Source: Solobacterium sp. (lineage in GTDB: Bacteria; Bacillota_I; Bacilli_A; Erysipelotrichales; Erysipelotrichaceae). From it: 38,415 nt of DNA. The DNA is taken from the NCBI GenBank assembly GCA_017539385.1, contig JAFYHC010000104.1:1-38415 (forward strand), given 5' to 3'. The notes beneath the pieces were generated by a model that was not told the origin of the DNA, did no database searches, and worked only from the letters and a program-made list of their open reading frames with translations. The position numbers were made by a program, and so were the translations under genes. This document shows positions 1 through 7,165 of this stretch, piece after piece; the first letter of the stretch is position 1; every line of letters starts with the position of its first letter.

Positions 1-135
1 ACAATAGTTTATGAAAGGCAGATATAGTCCGACTAAAGCGAAAACAGCAGTCCGCAATAAGCAATTTGGCGGTCCGGTTCGACCGAATCGTCAGTCCAAC
101 ACAACCGAATTCAGCGGTCCGATGGACCGAAATTT
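1..135. other. Hairpin-rich junction segment next to truncated immA-like gene
   Basis: This stretch does not continue the ImmA-like reading frame to its right and seems to be unrelated DNA joined to it at about position 133-136. It contains short repeated words: CGGTCCG occurs twice (about 70 and 115) and ACCGAAT twice (about 82 and 103). There is also a perfect short inverted repeat, CGGTCC-GAT-GGACCG, at 115-129. A plus-strand frame of 49 codons (11-160) runs through it, but its last ten codons lie on the antisense strand of the ImmA-like gene. That makes it look fortuitous or a chimeric remnant rather than a gene. It could be the edge of a mobile element or deletion scar; no element is recognisable from this piece alone. 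Confidence 0.25.
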
Positions 136-421
136 ACAGAATAGTGAACTTGTGTCGTAACCAGGGTTTTCTATTGTTGTTATAATATATTTCACATTTA
201 TTTGTTTTGGGATTATACCAGGAAAAGCCATCTTTATCCTGCTTCTCCAAAAGATATAATCGGTCTTGTTCGGCATCTACCATAAATGAATCGTAGGGCA
301 TTACCAAGTGCCCCATATCCTTACATAGTTGGATAGGATCAAATCCATATTCACCAATACAGTGATCTTCATAAATGTCTGCAACCATTTCAACAATAAA
401 ATCCTCTGAGTTATAATGCAT
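134..421 (-). pseudogene. Truncated ImmA/IrrE-like metallopeptidase (N-terminal part only)
   Basis: The 95-residue product looks like the N-terminal third of ImmA/IrrE (COG2856-type) proteins. Those are typically partners of XRE regulators in integrative elements and prophages, where they cleave the repressor. The tail NNRKPWLRHKFTIL matches the conserved segment that normally runs straight into the zinc-binding HExxH helix. Here a stop codon follows the Leu immediately, at exactly the point where the sequence changes character. No HExxH is encoded, so the peptidase should be inactive. The gene starts one base after the stop of the XRE gene, so the two were one transcription unit. I infer a truncation by recombination or deletion. 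A small intact protein of other function is less likely. Confidence 0.6.
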
Positions 422-422
422 C

Positions 423-731
423 CTAATCTCCTAAAATCAGTTTTATCAGTTCCTTTCTTTCGTCCTCCGTCAATTTTTTGCCGCTGCGTGCCAGCAGAGC
501 TGAGCGGCAAATTTCATAAACGGATCTCTCATCGTCTTGACCTAGCAGTGTATATAGTGAGACGTTAAGAGCATCAGCGATTTTCATTAAGATTTCAGTG
601 CGCGGCATTTTCTCGCCGGAAAGATATTTGGACATTGCAGCTGGTTTTATACCAGTCATTACGCATAAATCCACTTGAGTTTTCCCGGTTTTTTTGAGAA
701 TCTCTTTTATTGTCTCTCCTACTTTGTTCAT
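423..731 (-). CDS. XRE-family helix-turn-helix transcriptional regulator
   Basis: A protein of about 102 residues with an N-terminal HTH_XRE domain: residues about 5-60 carry KTGKTQVDLC, GIKPAAMSKYLSGEKMPR and ILMKIADALNVSLYTLLG. The C-terminal tail is acidic and lysine-rich (SGKKLTEDERKELIKLILGD). I chose the ATG at 731 rather than the GTG at 743, because the GTG overlaps the AGGAGG ribosome binding site and the ATG lies 11 bases downstream of it. The ImmA-like remnant follows after one base. XRE/ImmA pairs usually control excision or lysogeny of a mobile element, so this is probably an accessory-element remnant. Base composition is lower in G+C than in the sugar genes that follow. Its DNA target is unknown. 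Confidence 0.8.
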   Translation of the reverse strand: MNKVGETIKEILKKTGKTQVDLCVMTGIKPAAMSKYLSGEKMPRTEILMKIADALNVSLYTLLGQDDERSVYEICRSALLARSGKKLTEDERKELIKLILGD

Positions 732-760
732 TCTCCTTTCCACCTCCTTGTATACATCTT

Positions 761-789
761 AAAATATCCAAAATGGAAATTCAAGTCAA
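761..789 (-). promoter_or_regulatory. Probable sigma-A promoter of the XRE gene
   Basis: On the minus strand TTGACT (complement of 784-789) is followed after 17 bases by TATTTT (complement of 761-766), a good vegetative -35/-10 pair with optimal spacing. It lies about 30 bases upstream of the XRE start codon. Confidence 0.5.
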
Positions 790-1002
790 TAAATAGGAAA
801 TATTCGTGTTTTTCTAACTTAATTCCGGAACCGAATCCTGGAATCAAAAGTAAGTTTAAATATGCTGGTAAATAGTAAAATAATCATTGTAAAATACCAT
901 CTATTCTACGCACTCCAAGAAAAATAAATATACTGCGACTATTCGGCCTATGGACAAATGAGATCAGGATGAAGATCAGGAATTGTATATCAAGAAGATA
1001 TA
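790..1002. other. Non-coding stretch between XRE gene and xylA
   Basis: I see no convincing gene here; the reading frames are short and lack ribosome binding sites. It holds a 9-base direct repeat AGATCAGGA (961-969 and 973-981) and is A/T-rich, consistent with the edge of an accessory region. Together with the flanking promoter and terminator it fills the 325-base gap between the XRE start and the xylA stop. Confidence 0.4.
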
Positions 1003-1045
1003 AAAATCGCAGGCCCGGGGAAGAGGTTGGGCCTACGGTTTTTTT
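1003..1045. terminator. Terminator downstream of xylBA, possibly bidirectional
   Basis: GCAGGCCC (1009-1016) pairs with GGGCCTAC (1029-1036) with one wobble or mismatch. A T-run follows on the plus strand (1039-1045), and an ATTTTTATA run follows on the minus strand. It ends the xylBA transcript arriving on the minus strand. Confidence 0.7.
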
Positions 1046-1056
1046 ACGGCCAGAGA

Positions 1057-2382
1057 TTACTTCTCTGTGCCGAGGAAAAGGATATTATTGAAAACAGCTT
1101 CCAGGTATTCCTGTCTGCCGCTTCCGGGGAGAGCAGCGTTTCCGAGGTTTTCTGCATAGGCAGAAAGTTCCTCTAATGTCGTCTGATGCGCACGGATCTT
1201 CTGACCAAGTTCGCCATTCCAGGAAGAATAGCGCTCTTTGACAAATGCATCAATGCGTCCGTCTTCGATGATCTCTGCGGCTTTGATCAGACCAAGAGCG
1301 AAAGTATCCATGCCAAGGATGTATGCATAGAACATATCTTTGGCAGTATAGGAAGGACGGCGGTTCTTGGAGTCGAAGTTGAAGCCGCCGGTCAGACCGC
1401 CGTTCTTCAGCACTTCGTACATGCATTTCGTTGCTTCATAGACATCGAACGGGAATTCATCGGTATCCCAGCCAAGCAATGTATCGCCCTGGTTGGCATC
1501 GATGCTGCCAAGCATGCCGTTGATCGCACTGATGCGCAGATCATGCTGGAACGTATGTCCTGCCAGTGTAGCATGGTTTGCTTCAATATTCATCTTGAAG
1601 TCCTTATCCAGACCATACTGACGCAGGAAGCCGATTGCTGTTGCGGCATCGAAGTCATACTGGTGCTTCATCGGTTCTTTTGGCTTCGGTTCAATGTAGA
1701 AATCACCGGTAAAGCCGATCGAACGGCCATAGTCCACTGCCATATGCATCAGCGAAGCAATATTCTCCTGCTCGAATTTGACATCGGTATTGAGCAGTGT
1801 CTCATAGCCTTCACGACCACCCCAGAACACATAGCCGCGTCCGCCCAGCTTGACGGTGATATCCAGTGCTTTCTTGATCTGTGCAGCAGCGAATGCATAA
1901 ACATCAACGGAGTTGGTGGATCCGGCACCGTTCATGAAACGCGGATTGGAGAACATATTTGCAGTACCCCACAGGCACTTGATATTCGTTCCCTGCATCT
2001 TTTCCAGAATGTAATCACTGATCTCATCCAGACGGCGGTTGGTCTCCTTGATATCATCCGCTTCCGGTACCAGGTCAACATCATGGAAGCAGAAATACTG
2101 AATGCCCAGTTTCTCCATGAATTCAAATCCTGCATCGACCTTTGCCTTAGCATGTTCCATCGTGCCTTTTTCCGTTCCGAATGACTTGTCTGCTGTATCG
2201 CGTCCAAACATATCCGTTCCAGCTGCGCACAGATTGTGCCACCATGCCATGGCGAAGGGGAGATGTTCGCTCATCTTCTTGCCAAGGATCACACGGTCTT
2301 TGTCATAGTATTTGAAAGCCAGCGGGTTAACGGATGCGGGACCTTCGTAGGGAATCGGTCCAATCTCTTTGAAAATGCTCAT
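1057..2382 (-). CDS. xylA: Xylose isomerase
   Basis: XylA interconverts D-xylose and D-xylulose in the cytoplasm and is the first step of the isomerase route. The product is 441 residues, the normal length for the class II enzyme. Family signatures seen are FHDVDLVPE (catalytic His region), [10 protein letters not shown], the metal-ligand stretch [16 protein letters not shown], and [14 protein letters not shown] chose the ATG at 2382 because the AGGAGG site lies eight bases upstream; the in-frame GTG at 2391 is too close to that site to be used. It follows xylB by 12 bases, with its ribosome binding site in that gap, so xylB-xylA form one operon transcribed from the 3.9-kb promoter. Nothing is missing. 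Confidence 0.97.
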   Translation of the reverse strand: MSIFKEIGPIPYEGPASVNPLAFKYYDKDRVILGKKMSEHLPFAMAWWHNLCAAGTDMFGRDTADKSFGTEKGTMEHAKAKVDAGFEFMEKLGIQYFCFHDVDLVPEADDIKETNRRLDEISDYILEKMQGTNIKCLWGTANMFSNPRFMNGAGSTNSVDVYAFAAAQIKKALDITVKLGGRGYVFWGGREGYETLLNTDVKFEQENIASLMHMAVDYGRSIGFTGDFYIEPKPKEPMKHQYDFDAATAIGFLRQYGLDKDFKMNIEANHATLAGHTFQHDLRISAINGMLGSIDANQGDTLLGWDTDEFPFDVYEATKCMYEVLKNGGLTGGFNFDSKNRRPSYTAKDMFYAYILGMDTFALGLIKAAEIIEDGRIDAFVKERYSSWNGELGQKIRAHQTTLEELSAYAENLGNAALPGSGRQEYLEAVFNNILFLGTEK

Positions 2383-2394
2383 GATGATCACCTC

Positions 2395-3858
2395 CTATAA
2401 TTGTTTAAAGATCTCTTTGAGCGCCGGGTAGATCTGATGGAATACCCGGTATTTCTGTTCATATTTCTGTGCCAGTGCGGGATCCGGTTCAATGGACTCC
2501 AGGATCCGGCAATAGTGTGCAGCGCACTCAGCAATGGTGGCAAAGCGTCCGTATGCTGTCATTGCCAGCAGGGCACCGCCAAATGCAGGCCCTTCTTCCA
2601 CAGCCGGAATATCAATGCGGATATTCAGTACATTGGCAAGAATCTTTCTCCATAACGCAGACCGTGCACCGCCGCCGCACAATGTTGAAGCAGTCAGCTC
2701 AATGCCCTGACCGCGTGCGATCTCCAGAGAATCACGGATGGCAAAGGCAACACCCTCCATAACTGCCAGATCCATTTCTGCAGCAGTCGAAGCCATGTCC
2801 ATGCCAATGAAGCAGGCTCTTGCATCCGGATCATTCAGCGGACTGCGCTCTCCCATCAGATAAGGGAGGAAGTAGATCCGGTTATTTCCGGGAAGATCAT
2901 CCGGGATCTCATGCTGGATATCTTCATAGTTGATCTGCTGCAGGATATCTTTGACAAACCATTTCTGGCTGCTTGCGGCACTCAGCATGCATCCCATCAG
3001 ATGATAGTTTCCTCCGGCATGTGCGAAACAGTGCAGGGCATTGTCCGCATCAAGCGGGAATGCATCAGAAGCAATGAAGATCGTTCCGCTTGTGCCAAGA
3101 GAGATATTGCATGTACCATCCTTGATGGTATTGGTGCCGATCGCAGCTGCAGCGTTGTCTCCTGCACCGGCCGCAACAACCGCACCATGCAGTCCCGGCA
3201 GTTCTTCACAATTTACCGTGCCAATCTTTTCATAGCTTTCATACAATGCCGGAAGTGTATCCGGATCAACGGAACAGATCTCACACATCTCTTTGGACCA
3301 GCACTTGTTCTTTACATCCAGCAGAAGCATGCCGGAGGCATCCGAATAGTCCGTCGCATGAACACCGGTCAGACGATAGTTGATATAGTCCTTCGGTAAC
3401 ATGATCTTCCTGATCCGGGCAAAGTTCTCCGGTTCGTTTTCCTTCAGCCACAGCAGCTTCGGAGCGGTAAAGCCGGCAAATGCAATATTTGCGGTATAGT
3501 CGGATAATCTCTTCTTCCCAATGACGTCATTGAGATAGTTTGTTTCTTTGACGGTACGGCTGTCATTCCAGAGAATACACGGACGGATGACTTCATTGTT
3601 TTCATCCAGGATGACAAGACCATGCATCTGACCGCCGCATGCAATGCCTTTTACTGTTCCCGGATCAACGCTGCCAAGCAGTTCACTGACTGCTTCCACA
3701 AAGCCGTTCCACCAGTCTTCGGGATTCTGCTGCGACCAGCCGTTATTGAACAGTTCAATCGGATATGTCTTTAAGACAGATGAATGAATTCTTCCGGTCT
3801 CATCCGTCAGGATCACTTTGACGGAAGATGTGCCGATGTCTGCGCCGATAAAGTACAT
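2395..3858 (-). CDS. xylB: Xylulokinase
   Basis: This FGGY-family kinase phosphorylates D-xylulose to xylulose 5-phosphate, feeding the pentose phosphate or phosphoketolase pathway. It has 487 residues, as expected. Signatures are an N-terminal phosphate loop GADIGTSSVKV, the substrate region GQMHGLV, a central NISLGTSGTIF stretch, and a C-terminal CGGGARS segment of the second FGGY domain. An AGGAGG box six bases before the ATG supports the start. It is the first gene of the xylBA operon and is divergent from an AraC-type regulator. No xylose transporter is encoded nearby, so uptake must be encoded elsewhere. Confidence 0.95.
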   Translation of the reverse strand: MYFIGADIGTSSVKVILTDETGRIHSSVLKTYPIELFNNGWSQQNPEDWWNGFVEAVSELLGSVDPGTVKGIACGGQMHGLVILDENNEVIRPCILWNDSRTVKETNYLNDVIGKKRLSDYTANIAFAGFTAPKLLWLKENEPENFARIRKIMLPKDYINYRLTGVHATDYSDASGMLLLDVKNKCWSKEMCEICSVDPDTLPALYESYEKIGTVNCEELPGLHGAVVAAGAGDNAAAAIGTNTIKDGTCNISLGTSGTIFIASDAFPLDADNALHCFAHAGGNYHLMGCMLSAASSQKWFVKDILQQINYEDIQHEIPDDLPGNNRIYFLPYLMGERSPLNDPDARACFIGMDMASTAAEMDLAVMEGVAFAIRDSLEIARGQGIELTASTLCGGGARSALWRKILANVLNIRIDIPAVEEGPAFGGALLAMTAYGRFATIAECAAHYCRILESIEPDPALAQKYEQKYRVFHQIYPALKEIFKQL

Positions 3859-3889
3859 TTCAGCCTCCTGTCATATTATTCTTACTTAT

Positions 3890-3913
3890 ATTGTAAAAAT
3901 GAAAACGCTTGCA
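3890..3913 (-). promoter_or_regulatory. xylBA promoter region with CcpA cre site
   Basis: TGAAAACGCTTGCA at 3900-3913 fits the cre consensus TGNAANCGNTNNCA at every fixed position. On the minus strand TACAAT (complement of 3890-3895) is a plausible -10 box, which puts the cre between the -10 and -35 positions, where CcpA would block polymerase. The -35 position (complement of 3913-3918, TCATAT) is poor. That suits a promoter that needs an activator, perhaps the divergent AraC protein. The cre match is direct; the promoter assignment is inference. Confidence 0.65.
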
Positions 3914-3971
3914 TATGATGATAATGTGGGGATGATAAAACGACAATCTTGCGATTTTACAGGAGGAACTT

Positions 3972-4883
3972 ATGATCGAATATGAGATTATACGGCATGA
4001 CAAGATCCGCGGGATCCGCGTCTTTGTCAATACGATCCGCTTTCGTTCCATACATATGCATCATGATGCAGAGATCCTGTATGCCATCAAGGGAAGCGGA
4101 AAGGTCATCGTACGCAATACATCCTATGCCATACAGGAAGGCTCCTGCCTTCTGATCAATGCCTATGACAGCCATGAGATCGTTTCGGATGCGGTGCCTT
4201 TGACTGCAGTGATCATCCAGTTTTCCCCGCATTTCCTGCAGGATTACTGCGATCTGCGCACTGTGCGCTTCGACCTCATTGATCTGCAGTCCGTGTTTGC
4301 GGCAGAAGAATATGCACAGCTGAAAAAAGAGATCCTGCAGATCTCCTGTGCGTATCTTGAAGCAGCCGATTCCTTTGCTCTCTATGTCATCAGCCGTCTA
4401 TCGGACATCCTGTACCGCTTCATGATGAGCGGGCATGCGGAACGGGTCAGCGAAGCGGAATATACCCGCAGACACCGGGATGAAAAGCGCATGAAACGCA
4501 TCAGTGACTACATTGAAGCACACTTCCAGGATGCCATTCGTCTTGCGGATCTTGCGGAAAGAGAAGACATCACCGTGACGCATCTTTCCCATCTGATCAA
4601 AGACCTGTTTGGCGTCAGTTTCCAGGAATACCTGCGCAACAAGCGTCTCGAACATGCACTGCGACTGATCCACAGCGGCCGTCCGCTCAGTGAAATCTCA
4701 GCCGAAGCCGGCTTCTCGGAATTAAAATATATGACCGCTGCTTTCAAAGAGACCTTTCACATGACGCCGGCCCAGTACCGCCGCAATGTACAGCAGGATC
4801 CCATCGAGACCTCCATGCAGAACAGTTCCGAATATATCTGGCCGGATCATGAAGCACTGCACATGCTGCAGAAGCTTTTCTGA
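3972..4883 (+). CDS. AraC-family regulator, probably of xylose genes
   Basis: A 303-residue regulator with an N-terminal cupin-like sensor (about residues 20-95, including HMHHDAEILYAIKGSG and INAYDSHEI) and a C-terminal AraC HTH pair (about 180-275). The HTH carries the typical RLADLAEREDITVTHLSHLI first helix set and AGFSELKYMTAAFKETF second set, ending MTPAQYRR. The start has AGGAGG six bases upstream. It is transcribed divergently from xylBA, from a 113-base intergenic region that also holds a cre site, so it is probably the local xylose-responsive activator. The assignment rests on position; AraC proteins of this type bind many sugars. Confidence 0.85.
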   Translation: MIEYEIIRHDKIRGIRVFVNTIRFRSIHMHHDAEILYAIKGSGKVIVRNTSYAIQEGSCLLINAYDSHEIVSDAVPLTAVIIQFSPHFLQDYCDLRTVRFDLIDLQSVFAAEEYAQLKKEILQISCAYLEAADSFALYVISRLSDILYRFMMSGHAERVSEAEYTRRHRDEKRMKRISDYIEAHFQDAIRLADLAEREDITVTHLSHLIKDLFGVSFQEYLRNKRLEHALRLIHSGRPLSEISAEAGFSELKYMTAAFKETFHMTPAQYRRNVQQDPIETSMQNSSEYIWPDHEALHMLQKLF

Positions 4884-4900
4884 AATCATGGTGAAAGAAA

Positions 4901-4914
4901 TGTGCAAATGCACA
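4901..4914. promoter_or_regulatory. Perfect palindrome upstream of fructokinase, candidate operator
   Basis: TGTGCA-AA-TGCACA is a perfect inverted repeat in the 103-base gap before the fructokinase gene, about 33 bases upstream of a TATAAT box. There is no T-run after it, so it is not a terminator. It fits an operator for a dimeric regulator; which regulator is unknown. Confidence 0.4.
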
Positions 4915-4946
4915 ATTGTCACTGTATAACGGGAAAATGCATAGTA

Positions 4947-4957
4947 TATAATATAAA
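4947..4957 (+). promoter_or_regulatory. -10 element of the fructokinase promoter
   Basis: A perfect TATAAT (4947-4952) lies 35 bases before the ATG, overlapping a second TATAAA (4952-4957). No good -35 hexamer lies at 16-18 bases, so either an activator is needed or the promoter is weak. Confidence 0.4.
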
Positions 4958-4986
4958 AGAACAAAGCTTTAAGGAGGATAATTACT

Positions 4987-5955
4987 ATGAGTTTTGATGT
5001 TGTCGCATTGGGCGAACTGTTAATTGATTTCACAGAAAACGGCATGTCCGAACAGGGCAATCCGCTTCTCGAAGCCAATCCGGGCGGCGCACCGTGCAAC
5101 GTATTAAGCATGCTGACGCGGTATGGCAGAAAAGTCGCATTTATCGGCAAAGTCGGCAATGACGGCTTTGGCAATCTGCTGGAACAGGCAATCGTTGAAC
5201 AGGGTATCTCTGCCGAAGGTCTGAAAAAAGATAATGATGTTCATACCACACTGTCACTGGTATTGAAGAAGCCGAACGGTGACCGTGACTTTGCCTTCTA
5301 CCGCAAACCCGGTGCAGATGTCAACCTGAAGCCGGAAGAGATCGATCCTGCACTGATCGAGAATTCCCGTCTGTTCCACTTCGGCACATTGTCTTTGACC
5401 GATGAACCGGCAATCAGTGCAACATACCGCGCTATTGAAATCGCCGAAAAAGCCGGCCTGATCCGTTCCTTTGACCCGAACCTGAGAGAACCGCTGTGGC
5501 CGTCTCTTGACGAAGCATGGAAGGCTGTTGACTGGGGCATGCAGCACACCGATATCCTGAAGATCTCTGACAATGAGATCCAGTGGTTCACCGGCAAAGA
5601 AGACTTTGATGAAGGCATCAAAGTCCTGCAGGACAAATACCCGAACCTGAAGCTTATCTGCCTGTCCATGGGACCGGACGGCTCCCGTGCATACTGGAAC
5701 GGCCTGCGTGTCGAAGTGCCTGCCTTCTTACAGGAAAAGACCATTGAAACTACTGGTGCCGGCGATACCTTCTGTGCAAGCATGATCCACCATACATTGA
5801 AATATGGTCTGGATGGCTTTGATGAAGACAAGTTAAAAGAAATGCTCACAATGGGCAACGCCTCCGCTTCCATCGTTACAACACGCAAGGGAGCACTGCG
5901 CGTTATGCCGCAGATCGAAGAGGTCAAGGCATTCATCGCAGAACGTACGGCGTAA
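4987..5955 (+). CDS. scrK: Fructokinase, PfkB/ribokinase family
   Basis: A 322-residue PfkB-family sugar kinase that probably converts fructose to fructose 6-phosphate. The N-terminal region ALGELLIDF and GGAPCNVLSMLTRYG is typical of fructokinases. The C-terminal signature TTGAGDTFCASM contains the anion hole and the catalytic Asp of GAGD. The start is backed by AAGGAGG about nine bases upstream. Sucrose-6-phosphate hydrolase in the sucrose operon (from 15985) releases fructose, so this enzyme would complete sucrose use even though it lies 10 kb from that operon and next to the AraC gene. Other PfkB substrates, such as 2-keto-3-deoxygluconate, cannot be excluded but fit less well. Confidence 0.85.
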   Translation: MSFDVVALGELLIDFTENGMSEQGNPLLEANPGGAPCNVLSMLTRYGRKVAFIGKVGNDGFGNLLEQAIVEQGISAEGLKKDNDVHTTLSLVLKKPNGDRDFAFYRKPGADVNLKPEEIDPALIENSRLFHFGTLSLTDEPAISATYRAIEIAEKAGLIRSFDPNLREPLWPSLDEAWKAVDWGMQHTDILKISDNEIQWFTGKEDFDEGIKVLQDKYPNLKLICLSMGPDGSRAYWNGLRVEVPAFLQEKTIETTGAGDTFCASMIHHTLKYGLDGFDEDKLKEMLTMGNASASIVTTRKGALRVMPQIEEVKAFIAERTA

Positions 5956-6070
5956 ATGGAAACAGGGAGTGGAATCGCCGAAAAAGAATCCTTTATATAA
6001 AAAACGTTTTGGAACATTTACACGTTATTATGTTGTTATGAATGTGACAAACTGACCCTATTTAGAATAC

Positions 6071-6092
6071 AGGCGGCTTCAGCCGCCTTTTA
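6071..6092. terminator. Terminator shared by convergent fructokinase and LysR genes
   Basis: AGGCGGC (6071-6077), loop TTCA, GCCGCCT (6082-6088) is a perfect seven-pair stem followed by TTTAT on the plus strand. The LysR stop codon starts just beyond it. It probably terminates both convergent transcripts. Confidence 0.75.
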
Positions 6093-7037
6093 TTACGGCT
6101 GTGCGTATATTTGCCGGAAGACATCCGCAAACGCTGACATGGCTTTGGAAACATAGCGGTGTTCAGACAGGATCAGTTCAAAATGACGCACTGCCAGAGG
6201 GGAATCGATGCGGAAGAACAGGACGCTGTCACTGAGCGGTGTGACCAGCATATCGCTGATCATGGTCATTGCCATCCCGGCACAGGAAAGATGCCATGCG
6301 GTCGCCAGCTGACCGGAGCGAAGGATGACATTGGGGACGGCGTGGTCTTCCTCAAACATGGTTAATGTACGTGTGTGCAGGTTGTTTCCGGGTGATAACA
6401 GGATCATTGGATAGCCGGCAAATGCAGAAAGCGAAGCAGCAGGGCAGTCTGCATCCAGATGCTTTTTCTGCAGAATATCGGTATGTGTCAGTGCAATATC
6501 CTGTAGTGCTTCCGGCAGATCAAATGTCTTTGGCACACACAGCAGAATATGATCGGTAAAGCCCGGTTTATGCAGGAATGGTTCTTTCATATCGACGCCG
6601 CAGTTACATGAGATATCAATACGGTGTTCCCTGACCATATCCAAAAGGGTATTGGACGTGGCTTCTGTGATCTGCAGATCAATACCGGGATACTTCTTTT
6701 TAAATTCCACCAGCACAGGCGGCAGAATATACGAATTGATATAGTTGGTGCCGCCAAGATGCAGAGTACCTGTTTTCAAAGACGTCAGATCCTGCAATTG
6801 CTGGGACATCTCCTGTTCCAGATCACGGATCTGGTAATACTTCTGCAGATAGATCTCACCGGCTTCGGTCAGTTTGAGATCCTTGGTGGAACGGTCAAAT
6901 AACTGTGTGCCCAATTGTTCCTCCACACGCCGGACTGCCATGCTTAAAGCAGGCTGCGTCATATACAGGTGCTGTGCTGCTTTGGAGAAGCTTTTATACT
7001 GATAGACCGTATAGATATACTGCATTTCCTGTTCCAT
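6093..7037 (-). CDS. LysR-family transcriptional regulator
   Basis: A 314-residue LysR-type regulator. The N-terminal winged HTH (about residues 4-63) has the hallmark KSFSKAAQHLYMTQPALSMA and LGTQLFDR. The effector-binding domain (about 90-300) starts at LHLGGTNYINSYILPPVL. The start is preceded by an AGGGG site on the minus strand. It is divergent from the UxaA-family dehydratase operon across a 128-base A/T-rich gap, the usual arrangement for a LysR protein that controls its neighbour and itself. The co-inducer is probably the acid or ester handled by that operon. That is inferred from position only. Confidence 0.88.
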   Translation of the reverse strand: MEQEMQYIYTVYQYKSFSKAAQHLYMTQPALSMAVRRVEEQLGTQLFDRSTKDLKLTEAGEIYLQKYYQIRDLEQEMSQQLQDLTSLKTGTLHLGGTNYINSYILPPVLVEFKKKYPGIDLQITEATSNTLLDMVREHRIDISCNCGVDMKEPFLHKPGFTDHILLCVPKTFDLPEALQDIALTHTDILQKKHLDADCPAASLSAFAGYPMILLSPGNNLHTRTLTMFEEDHAVPNVILRSGQLATAWHLSCAGMAMTMISDMLVTPLSDSVLFFRIDSPLAVRHFELILSEHRYVSKAMSAFADVFRQIYAQP

Positions 7038-7059
7038 ACATACCCCTATAAAAATGATT

Positions 7060-7075
7060 TATATATTCATATATA
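7060..7075. promoter_or_regulatory. A/T inverted repeat in LysR-uxaA intergenic region, candidate LysR site
   Basis: TATATA-TTCA-TATATA is an imperfectly spaced dyad in the divergent promoter region and satisfies the loose T-N11-A rule. The whole gap is A/T-rich, so chance is a real alternative. Confidence 0.25.
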
Positions 7076-7165
7076 CTATATATTTCATTTTATATGTAAG
7101 CGGTGCTATTTTCAAAGTGTAAAGAGAATATTCCGGAAAATATCTCAGAAACAGGAGGACACAGT

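Noticed and set aside
1186..2184. A 332-codon open frame on the plus strand inside xylA
   Set aside because: It is the antisense of a clear xylose isomerase gene, is rich in Cys and His as such shadows are, and has no ribosome binding site.
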